This document shows, piece by piece, positions 20,433 through 27,521 of a stretch of DNA of 64,000 bases. The DNA is taken from NCBI RefSeq assembly GCF_015223355.1, contig NZ_JADFFK010000011.1, positions 62,001 to 126,000 of the forward strand, given 5' to 3'. A program made the translations under genes and the position numbers. Positions within the stretch are counted from its first letter, which is position 1. Each line of letters starts with the position of its first letter. The notes beneath the pieces were generated by a model. It did no database searches. It worked only from the letters and a program-made list of their open reading frames with translations, and was not told the DNA's origin. The DNA is from Salipiger mangrovisoli. Lineage in GTDB: Bacteria; Pseudomonadota; Alphaproteobacteria; Rhodobacterales; Rhodobacteraceae.

Positions 20433-21650
20433 TCATCCTTTCACCGAGCCGGCGGTCAGCCCCTTGGTCATGAAGCGCTCGAGTCCGAGGAACAGCACCA
20501 TGATCGGCAGCGTGGCGATCACCGCGCCGGCCATCAGGTGCTGGCGCGGCACCTCGGACGAGTTCAGCGAGGCGATGCCTCGGGTCAGGGTGAACTTGCC
20601 GGGATCGTCGAGCAGCATGAAGGCCAGCAGGAACTCGTTCCAGGCGATCATGAAGACGTAGAGCGAGACCGAGGCCAGCGCCGGCAGCGAGAGCGGCAGG
20701 GTGATGCTCCAGATCACCCGAAGCCGCGACAGCCCGTCCATCAGCCCGGCCTCCTCGACCTCGGACGGCAGGCCGCGGAAGTAGCCCTGCAGCATGTAGA
20801 GCGCCACGGGGATGGTGGTGACCGGGTAGATCAGCACGATGCCGAAGAGCGTGTTGCGCAGCCCGGTCATCGAGAAGGCGATGTAGATCGGCAGCGCCAG
20901 CACGATCATCGGCACCATGTAGATCAGCAGGATCGAGCGCGAGAACAGCGTCTGGCCGCGGAAGCGCAGCCGCGCGACGGCGTAGGCGCCGGGGATGGCG
21001 AAGGCGAGGGTGATCAGCACGGTCAGCACCGACACGTAGAAGGAGGTCCAGAGGTAGCTGCCGAAATCGTAATCCCGCATCAGCTCGACGTAGGACCGGA
21101 AGAGACCCAGCCCCTGATCCAGGTCGAGCGAGAAATCCAGCGGGTTCTGCACCAGCGCCGCCTGGTTCTTCAGCGAGGTCATCACCATCACGTAGAAGGG
21201 GATGACCACGATGGCGGTGAAGAAGATGTAGCCGAAGCCGGTGAGGAACCGGATCACCGCCGCCTCGAAGACATGGCGGGTGAGCTTGCCGGGAGTCACC
21301 TTGACGAGGATCTTCCAAAGCCCCAGCCCGCTGAATAGCACCGTGGCGAAGGTTCCGGACCAGCGTGCCAGCAGCGCGGCTTCGGGATCGATGGCGATGG
21401 GCGAGACGCCGGCGAGCCCGGCGGCCAGCAGCATGACCGCCCCGACCGCCAGCGGCAGCACGGCTGTGCCGCGGCCGCCGCGCAGGCAGGCCAGCCCCAT
21501 CACCGCGCCCCAGGGCAGCGCTTGCCAGGAGGGGCGAAATCCCGCGCCGGTGGCAAAGCTCATGGCAACCGCCACGGTGGTCGCGATGACGCACCCCCAG
21601 AGCGCCCCCAGCAGCGGCGCGGTGACATATCCCAAACGCAGCAGTTTCAT
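20433..21650 (-). CDS. Sugar ABC transporter permease, MalG-like with extended N-terminus
   Basis: 405 residues, more than 100 longer than an ordinary MalG-type permease. The first ~130 residues contain about four extra hydrophobic segments (LLGALWGCVIATTVAVAM, ALPWGAVMGLACL, VLPLAVGAVMLLAAGLAG, FATVLFSGLGLWKILV). The canonical permease follows, from FGYIFFTAIVVIPFYVMVMTSL, with the EAA-loop segment EEAGLMDGLSRLRVIWSITLPLSLPAL. It pairs with the MalF-like permease encoded upstream. An intergenic repeat sits immediately upstream of the start. Confidence 0.88.
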   Translation of the reverse strand: MKLLRLGYVTAPLLGALWGCVIATTVAVAMSFATGAGFRPSWQALPWGAVMGLACLRGGRGTAVLPLAVGAVMLLAAGLAGVSPIAIDPEAALLARWSGTFATVLFSGLGLWKILVKVTPGKLTRHVFEAAVIRFLTGFGYIFFTAIVVIPFYVMVMTSLKNQAALVQNPLDFSLDLDQGLGLFRSYVELMRDYDFGSYLWTSFYVSVLTVLITLAFAIPGAYAVARLRFRGQTLFSRSILLIYMVPMIVLALPIYIAFSMTGLRNTLFGIVLIYPVTTIPVALYMLQGYFRGLPSEVEEAGLMDGLSRLRVIWSITLPLSLPALASVSLYVFMIAWNEFLLAFMLLDDPGKFTLTRGIASLNSSEVPRQHLMAGAVIATLPIMVLFLGLERFMTKGLTAGSVKG

Positions 21651-21663
21651 GCGCGCGCCCTCG

Positions 21664-21709
21664 TTCTTCTAGGCGGAAATATCCCGGGGGTCCGGGGGCT
21701 GGCCCCCGG
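21664..21709. repeat. Intergenic repeat, copy 2 (inverted)
   Basis: The reverse complement of the 19300-19360 unit: TTCTTCTAGGC, two bases, AAATATCCC on the plus strand, then a GGGGGCtggCCCCC hairpin. It separates the two permease genes of the sugar transporter, about 14 bases from the start of the downstream gene. In the mRNA it would fold between the two coding regions and could set differential expression. Confidence 0.75.
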
Positions 21710-21750
21710 TCCGGTGCCGGTCACGCCCGCAGGTTCATGGCAAAAGCGCC

Positions 21751-22995
21751 TCACAGCCCCTCCTCCCGGCTCATCACGCGGAAGAAGAGGAGCGAGAAGA
21801 GGATCAGCGACAGGAAGATCACCACCGCCACCGCCGCGCCCGCGCCGATGTTCGACAGGGCGAAGGCCTGCTCATAGACGTTGACCGTCAGCACGCGCGT
21901 CCCGGCGTTGCCGCCGGTGAGCAGGAAGATGTCGTCGAACTTGTTGAAGGTCCAGATGAAGCGCAGCAGGAACAGCACCGACAGGATCCCCAGCAGTTGC
22001 GGCAGCGACAGGTCGCGGAACTTCTGGAAGGGCGAGGCGCCGTCCATGTCCGCGGCCTCGTACATGTCGGTGTCGATCGACTGCATGCGGGCCAGGATGA
22101 AGAGGAACGACAGCGGGAAGTAGCGCCAGATCTCGAAGAGGGTCACCATGATCAGCGCCAGCGGCCGCTCGCCGAAGAAGTTGATCGCCTGGCTGGTCAC
22201 GCCCATCTGCATCAGCAGGGCGTTGGCCGAGCCGGAGTAGGGGTCGAAAAGCAGGATCCAGGCAAAGGCCACGGCGATCACCGGGGCAACATAGGGAAAG
22301 AGGTACAGCCCGCGCAGGATGCCTTGTCCGGTGAAGCTCTTGTCCAGAAGCATCGCGGCGAAGAGCCCGAGGATCAGCGCGCCGGCGGTGCCGAAAACGG
22401 TGTAGAACAGCGTCACGCCGAGCACCGACCAGAACTCGGCGCCGTTGAAGATGCGCGCGAAGTTCTCCAGCGTGAAGCCCGAGAAGGAGGTCAGGACGTT
22501 GTTGGCGCGTCCGGTGATGACCGGCTCGCTCGCCTCGACGTCGGGCCCCTCGAAATAAGACGGGTCCGCCGCGACAGGGATGCGGATCTGGTCGCGGAAG
22601 CCGCCCTCCCAGTCGCCGAGATCGCAGGTGAGCGTGGCGCCGTCGAGCGTGCAGCGCGGATCCATCTCGGTGGCACTCAGCCCTTCGGGCCATGTGTCGG
22701 TCAGCGTGACGCCGGTGATCGCCTGATCTTGGGACGAATTGCGCAGCCGGTAGCGCAGGTAGGCGTCCGGATCGCCCTCCTCGAGGTCGCCGCGGATGTC
22801 CTCGCGCACCACCGGCGCGGGCGGGCGCAGCTCGGCGAGGCCGATGGGTTTGAAGGCGATCCAGAACACCGCCAGCAGCGGCAGGATCACCACCAGCGCC
22901 ACGGCGGCGAGGGTGGGAAAGAGCAGGCCCCAGGCTAGCCGCGCCTCGCGGCGGGCGAGCGGGCCCATGCCCTTCGGTGGAACGGGTTCCATCAT
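21751..22995 (-). CDS. Sugar ABC transporter permease, MalF-like with large periplasmic insert
   Basis: 414 residues from ATG 22995, chosen because GGAGG lies just upstream. The first membrane segment (FPTLAAVALVVILPLLAVFWIAF) is followed by an insert of about 120 residues before the canonical core starting FWSVLGVTLFYTVFGT. The insert reads like a DUF11-type beta-sandwich (VTLTDTWPEGLSA, then CTLDGATLTCDLGDW). The EAA-loop region EAADMDGASPFQKFRDLSLPQLL is intact. It is the first permease gene, 68 bases after the binding-protein gene. The insert would face the periplasm, as the MalF P2 loop does. Confidence 0.9.
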   Translation of the reverse strand: MMEPVPPKGMGPLARREARLAWGLLFPTLAAVALVVILPLLAVFWIAFKPIGLAELRPPAPVVREDIRGDLEEGDPDAYLRYRLRNSSQDQAITGVTLTDTWPEGLSATEMDPRCTLDGATLTCDLGDWEGGFRDQIRIPVAADPSYFEGPDVEASEPVITGRANNVLTSFSGFTLENFARIFNGAEFWSVLGVTLFYTVFGTAGALILGLFAAMLLDKSFTGQGILRGLYLFPYVAPVIAVAFAWILLFDPYSGSANALLMQMGVTSQAINFFGERPLALIMVTLFEIWRYFPLSFLFILARMQSIDTDMYEAADMDGASPFQKFRDLSLPQLLGILSVLFLLRFIWTFNKFDDIFLLTGGNAGTRVLTVNVYEQAFALSNIGAGAAVAVVIFLSLILFSLLFFRVMSREEGL

Positions 22996-23063
22996 GGACA
23001 CCCTCCGGTCTTGCACGTCAACAGATGCGGGGCGCCGGGAAAGCGCCCCGCCGTATCAATCGC

Positions 23064-24413
23064 TTACTGGATCGCGCCCAGCTCTTCATTGAGCTGGCTG
23101 ACCGCCTCGGCGGCGTCGATCTCGTCGTCGATAAAGGCGCGGACGACGCGGTTCACCGCCTGGCTGTTGACCATCTTCGAGGCCAGTGCCATCTGGCCGA
23201 CGTCGGCACCCCAGCGCTGCGCCACGTCGAGGCCGGCGACAAGCTCGTTCACCGTGTCTTCGCCGTAGAGGTCGCCAAGCGCCGCCTGACGGTCAACGCC
23301 GACCGGCAGCTTCGACCACTCGGTGACGAACATCTCGGGGTCCTCGTCGGTGCCGCGGCGGACCGGGAACTTGCCCTCGGGGGCGATGGCCAGCGTGTCG
23401 AGATAGCCCTCGTCCATCGAGAACTTGACGAATTCCTCGGCGACGTCGGTATTGGCATCGCCGGTAATGCCGAGGAAGTTCAGCTCGGCAAAGGCGGCGC
23501 CGTCGGGGTTGGACGGGCCCGAGAAATTGGTGACGATGCCGGTCTTCCCGGCGAGCTCGGCCGAGGTCGGATCATCGGTGATCGTGGGGGGCGCGCTGTC
23601 GCGCAGGCCGGCCAGCTCGTCGAGGATGAAGGGCGACCAGATGGTCATCGCGGTATTGCCCGAGAAGTAGATCGTCCGCGCCTGGTCCCAGTAGAGATCG
23701 CCCGGCGGCGAGGCCTTGGCGATTGCCTTGTAGAAGTCGAGCACCTCGATGGTGGTGGCCTCGTCGAGCTCGGCAAAGCCGTCCGACCCGACCGGCGAGA
23801 CGCCATTGGCGAGGAAGACATGTTCCAGCACCTGACTCATGAAGGCCTCGTCCACCTTTGTGGCGGCGACGAAGCCGTACATCTCGGGCGGGTTGTGCAG
23901 CTTCTCGATCGCGGCCTCGACCGCGGCGTAGCTGGTCGGCGGCTCCAGCCCGGCCTCGTCGAAGAGGTCCTTGCGGTAGATGATCATCTGCGTCCAGCCG
24001 TCGGCGGGCACCGAGGCGAAGCCGTCGTCGAACTCGGCCATCTTCAGCGCGCCGGGGGCAAAGGTGGCGCCGCCCAGTTCCTCGATCACGTCGGTGGCGG
24101 CATCGGGATCGAGGATGCCGGCCTCGGCCCAGGGCAGGGCGTAGGACAGCGGGTGGTAGATGACGTCGGGCATGTCGCCGGCGGCGAAGGCGGCGGTGGC
24201 ACGGGTGCCCATCTCGCTCTCGGTGACCGGGATCACCTCGACCTCATGTCCGGTGGCCTCGGTGAAGGCGGCGGCCATGGCCTCCTGCTTGGCGAGCCGC
24301 TCGGGCTGCTCCTCGATGGTCCAGAACCGGATGGTGTCGGCATGGGCCATCCCGGCGGTCAGCGCCAATAGCATGGCGGTGCCGCCGAGAGCGCGGCGTT
24401 TGATGGGTGTCAT
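23064..24413 (-). CDS. Extracellular sugar-binding protein of the ABC transporter
   Basis: 449 residues from ATG 24413. A signal peptide (RRALGGTAMLLALTAGMAHA) leads into a family 1 solute-binding fold: TIRFWTIEEQPERLA, EVEVIPVTESEMGTR, FAAGDMPDVIYHP. It delivers substrate to the two permeases encoded next on the minus strand. It resembles binding proteins for oligosaccharides or polyols; the substrate cannot be named. A palindromic candidate operator lies about 190 bases upstream. Confidence 0.92.
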   Translation of the reverse strand: MTPIKRRALGGTAMLLALTAGMAHADTIRFWTIEEQPERLAKQEAMAAAFTEATGHEVEVIPVTESEMGTRATAAFAAGDMPDVIYHPLSYALPWAEAGILDPDAATDVIEELGGATFAPGALKMAEFDDGFASVPADGWTQMIIYRKDLFDEAGLEPPTSYAAVEAAIEKLHNPPEMYGFVAATKVDEAFMSQVLEHVFLANGVSPVGSDGFAELDEATTIEVLDFYKAIAKASPPGDLYWDQARTIYFSGNTAMTIWSPFILDELAGLRDSAPPTITDDPTSAELAGKTGIVTNFSGPSNPDGAAFAELNFLGITGDANTDVAEEFVKFSMDEGYLDTLAIAPEGKFPVRRGTDEDPEMFVTEWSKLPVGVDRQAALGDLYGEDTVNELVAGLDVAQRWGADVGQMALASKMVNSQAVNRVVRAFIDDEIDAAEAVSQLNEELGAIQ

Positions 24414-24599
24414 CGTTTTCCTCCTGATGTTGGTCGTCAAACCAGCGGGCGGAAGGGGATGGGCGCGCGAGACGCAAAACATGAACGAGGACGGGCGCCG
24501 AAGCGCGTGGTTGCCACAATGCGGCAAGTCCTCCTCCCTGGATAACCCCTTCACCACCATAAACATATGAACAATCTCCTGAGGGGAGACTTGAGGCTC

Positions 24600-24609
24600 A
24601 AAGCGCTTT
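24600..24609. promoter_or_regulatory. Candidate LacI-type operator upstream of the sugar ABC transporter
   Basis: AAAGCGCTTT is a perfect 10-base palindrome with the central CG typical of LacI/GalR-family sites. It is the only such dyad in the 245-base gap between urtE and the binding-protein gene, on the upstream side of the transporter. No LacI-family regulator is encoded in the window, so the regulator would act in trans. Confidence 0.35.
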
Positions 24610-24658
24610 AGGCAAGGAAAAAAGACGCCGCGACGCGGCAACTTAGGGGGTTTCGGGA

Positions 24659-25354
24659 TCAGATCGAGACTTTTTCGAGCAGAGCCTCGCGATCGATCTG
24701 CCCGGCCTGTCCGGAAAGCGATACGGCCCCGCGGGTGACCGCATAGAAGCTGTCGGCCAGCCCCCAGGTGAAATCGAAGTATTGTTCGACCAGAACCACC
24801 GCCATGTCGCCCTGGTCGCGCAGCTGCGCGATGACCCGGCCGATCTGCTGGATGATGTTGGGCTGGATGCCCTCGGTCGGCTCGTCGAGCAGCAGCACGC
24901 GCGGGCGGGTGATCAGCGCGCGGGCGATGGCGAGCTGCTGCTGCTGGCCGCCCGAGAGATCGCCGCCGCGGCGGTGCAGGAAGTCCTTGAGAATGGGGAA
25001 AAGCTCGAAGATATGCGCCGGCACGCCGCGCTCGGCGCGCGGCAGGCAGGCAAAGCCCGACTCGAGGTTTTCCTGCACGGTCATCAGCGGGAAGATCTCG
25101 CGCCCCTGCGGGACGTAGGCGATGCCGGCGCGGGCGGCCAGATAGGCGTTGAGGTGCTCGAGCGGCTTGCCGTCGAGGCTGATCGTCCCGCTGGAGTAGG
25201 GGTGGCGCCCGGCGATGGCCTTGAGCAGCGAGGTCTTGCCCACGCCGTTGGTGCCCATCACCGCGGTGACCTTGCCGGGCTCCGCTTCGAGGCCGATCCC
25301 GTGCAGGATCTGGCTCTGCCCGTAGTGCAGGGTGAGGTTGTCGACCTTCAGCAT
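24659..25354 (-). CDS. urtE: Urea ABC transporter ATP-binding protein UrtE
   Basis: 231 residues from ATG 25354 (MLKVDNLTLHYGQSQ). Walker A is VMGTNGVGKTS, signature LSGGQQQQLAIARA, Walker B VLLLDEPTEGIQP; the last is typical of UrtE/LivF proteins. It is the distal gene of the minus-strand urtABCDE set and pairs with UrtD to energise urea import. A double palindrome separates it from urtD. Confidence 0.93.
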   Translation of the reverse strand: MLKVDNLTLHYGQSQILHGIGLEAEPGKVTAVMGTNGVGKTSLLKAIAGRHPYSSGTISLDGKPLEHLNAYLAARAGIAYVPQGREIFPLMTVQENLESGFACLPRAERGVPAHIFELFPILKDFLHRRGGDLSGGQQQQLAIARALITRPRVLLLDEPTEGIQPNIIQQIGRVIAQLRDQGDMAVVLVEQYFDFTWGLADSFYAVTRGAVSLSGQAGQIDREALLEKVSI

Positions 25355-25371
25355 GGCGTCTCGCTCCGTCC

Positions 25372-25417
25372 GCAAATCTCTTCGAAGAGATTTGCAACGT
25401 CCTTCGAAGGACGTTGC
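25372..25417. repeat. Two tandem perfect palindromes between urtD and urtE
   Basis: The first palindrome spans 25372-25395 and the second 25394-25417, each 24 bases, perfect, centred on TTCGAA and sharing a GC dinucleotide. Half-sites are GCAAATCTC and GCAACGTCC. In RNA they would form two adjacent 11-12 bp hairpins between the urtD stop and the urtE start. They look like mobile intergenic palindromes or an mRNA-processing structure rather than a terminator, as no U-tract follows. Confidence 0.8.
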
Positions 25418-25433
25418 AGTTCCGCGTGTGTCT

Positions 25434-26174
25434 TCATCGTCCCAGGTAGACGTCGATGACGTCCTGGTTGGCGGTCACGTGATCGAGCGAGCCCTCGGCC
25501 AGCACCGAGCCCTCGCAGAGCACCGTCACCTTGCAATCGAGCCGCCGCACGAATTCCATGTCGTGCTCGACCACCACCACCGCGTGTTTCGTCGCCGCCC
25601 GGCGCAGGAGGTCCGTCGTGTGTTCACGCTCGGCCGGCGTCATCCCTGCGGCGGGCTCGTCGACCAGCAAGAGGCGCGGGTCCTGCGCCAGCAGCATGCC
25701 GATCTCGAGCCATTGCTTCTGGCCGTGGCTGAGCTCGCCCGAAATGCGGCCAAGCTGGTCCGACAGGCCGATCTCCTCGGCGATGGCGTCGATCCGCTCG
25801 GCCCCGGCGCGGGTCTTGTTGTAGAACAGCACGTCGAACGGTCCGCGCTTGTTCTTCAGCGCCATCGCGAGGTTCTCGCGCACGGTCTGGGCCTCGAAGA
25901 CCGTGGGTTTCTGGAACTTGCGCCCGACGCCGGCGCGGGCGATCTGGCTTTCGCTCATCTTCAGCAGCGAGACGGATTTCTCGCCCCAGAGCACGCGGCC
26001 CTCGTCGGGGCGGGTCTTGCCGGTGATGATGTCCATGAAGGTGGTCTTGCCTGCGCCGTTGGGGCCGATGATGGCGCGCAGCTCGGGCTCGCCGATGCGG
26101 AAGGAGAGGTTGTTGATCGCCTTGAACCCGTCGAAGCTGACGGAGACGCCGGACATTTCGAGCAGGGTGCTCAT
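25434..26174 (-). CDS. urtD: Urea ABC transporter ATP-binding protein UrtD
   Basis: 246 residues. Walker A is IGPNGAGKTTFMD, signature LSHGQKQWLEIGM (the SHGQ variant typical of UrtD), Walker B LLLVDEPAAGMTP. It overlaps the urtC stop by 4 bases, so translation is coupled. Together with UrtE it drives high-affinity urea (or short-chain amide) import. Confidence 0.94.
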   Translation of the reverse strand: MSTLLEMSGVSVSFDGFKAINNLSFRIGEPELRAIIGPNGAGKTTFMDIITGKTRPDEGRVLWGEKSVSLLKMSESQIARAGVGRKFQKPTVFEAQTVRENLAMALKNKRGPFDVLFYNKTRAGAERIDAIAEEIGLSDQLGRISGELSHGQKQWLEIGMLLAQDPRLLLVDEPAAGMTPAEREHTTDLLRRAATKHAVVVVEHDMEFVRRLDCKVTVLCEGSVLAEGSLDHVTANQDVIDVYLGR

Positions 26175-27406
26175 TTCTCTTCCTCCCCTTCGACGGTGCG
26201 GCGTGCGCCCTGATCAGGGCCGAAGTCTCCGACGCGCTCGGGCACCGGGTGGCGGCGGCTGAAGAGATCGAAGATGCCGCCGATGCCCTTGGGCGCAAGC
26301 AGCGTCACGGCGACGAAGCTGAGGCCGAGCAGCACCAGCCACCAGTCGGTCCAGTTGATCGTGTAAAAGCCGAGGTTGACGTTCGGCGCGCCGCCGCCGG
26401 TGAACCAGCTCGACAGCAGCGAGACCACGGCAGCCCCGAGCGCCGCGCCGTAGAGCCGCCCGCGCCCGCCTATGGCGACCCAGACCGCGAGGTAGATCGA
26501 GGCGATGGGGGCGATTTCTGCCGGGTTTATGATGCCCGCCTGCGGATAGTAGAGCGCCCCGGCGAGGCCCGAGACGATGCCGGTGAGCGTGAAGATGAAA
26601 AGCTTGTAGCTTTCCACATGGTAGCCGAGGAAACGCACCCGGTTCTCGTTGTCGCGGATGCCGCGTATCACCGAGCCCATCTTGCCCGAGACCACCCAGG
26701 CAAAGAGCAGGTAGCCAAGTCCGAGCGCCGCCGCCGAGGCCCAGAAGAACCAGATCGAGATCGTCGCCTGCGGCACCACGTCGAGCCCAGGCAGGTTCTG
26801 CAGTCCCGACAGCCCGTTGTTGCCGCGCAGCCCGGCCTCGTTCTGGAAGAGGTAGAGCGAGAGCGCCAGGGTCATCGCCTGCGTCAGGATCGACAGGTAC
26901 ACGCCGGTGACGCGGCTGCGGAAGGCGAGCCAGCCGAAGACCAGCGCCAGCAGGCCCGGCACCAGCACCACCATGGCAAGCTGCAGCGGCAGGCTGTGCG
27001 CGAAGCCCCAGAGCCAGGGAAAGTCGGCGCTGCCGACCACGCCGAAGATCTGCTGGCCGATGGCGTCGTGGATCTCCTCGGGGGTGGGCGGGATCGGCGC
27101 GGCGCGCAGGCTCTCGGCGATGATCAGCTCGGTGCGGGCATACATCAGCCACATGCCGATCATGTAGCCGCCGAGCCCGAAGAAGGCCATGTGCCCGAGG
27201 CTGAGGATGCCGGTGTAGCCCCAGACCACGTCCATCGCCACGGCGACGAGCATCAGGCAGAGCGTCTTGCCCAGCGTCTTGACGAAGGAGGTCGAGAGGA
27301 CCCCGGTCCCCGTGGCAGGTGCCAGCACGGTGACAAGCAGCACGAAGAGCGCGAGCGCCAGCAGGACCCAGGCCACGGACTTGTTCTGCGCGAAGAAACT
27401 GGTCAT
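26171..27406 (-). CDS. urtC: Urea ABC transporter permease UrtC
   Basis: 411 residues with about nine hydrophobic segments and the LivM-like core VWGYTGILSLGHMAFFGLGGYMIG near the N-terminus. The region GNNGLSGLQNLPGLDV and the VWVAIGGRGRLYGAALGAAVV segment are typical of UrtC. It forms the channel with UrtB. It overlaps urtD by 4 bases and is separated from urtB by 115 bases that contain intergenic repeat copy 3. Confidence 0.94.
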   Translation of the reverse strand: MTSFFAQNKSVAWVLLALALFVLLVTVLAPATGTGVLSTSFVKTLGKTLCLMLVAVAMDVVWGYTGILSLGHMAFFGLGGYMIGMWLMYARTELIIAESLRAAPIPPTPEEIHDAIGQQIFGVVGSADFPWLWGFAHSLPLQLAMVVLVPGLLALVFGWLAFRSRVTGVYLSILTQAMTLALSLYLFQNEAGLRGNNGLSGLQNLPGLDVVPQATISIWFFWASAAALGLGYLLFAWVVSGKMGSVIRGIRDNENRVRFLGYHVESYKLFIFTLTGIVSGLAGALYYPQAGIINPAEIAPIASIYLAVWVAIGGRGRLYGAALGAAVVSLLSSWFTGGGAPNVNLGFYTINWTDWWLVLLGLSFVAVTLLAPKGIGGIFDLFSRRHPVPERVGDFGPDQGARRTVEGEEEK

Positions 27407-27430
27407 GCGGCGGCTCCCTTGGCCAGGCGG

Positions 27431-27495
27431 GGGAGGGGGCGCTGCCCCCGAGCCGCGGTGCGGCTCTCCGACGGGATATTTCTGCCTAGAAGAAC
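27431..27495. repeat. Intergenic repeat, copy 3
   Basis: A GGGGGC-GCT-GCCCCC hairpin is followed after about 25 bases by GGGATATTT, two bases, GCCTAGAAGAA. Same orientation as copy 1. It lies between urtB and urtC, two genes expected to be co-transcribed, so it may form an mRNA hairpin within the operon. Confidence 0.75.
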
Positions 27496-27521
27496 GGGCG
27501 GGTGTTGGGTGCAGGGCATGG

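Noticed and set aside
19398-21338. A 646-codon open frame on the plus strand
   Set aside because: It lies antisense to the ABC ATPase and permease genes; its translation is Arg/His/Gly/Asp-rich without domains, as expected for the complement of GC-rich coding DNA.
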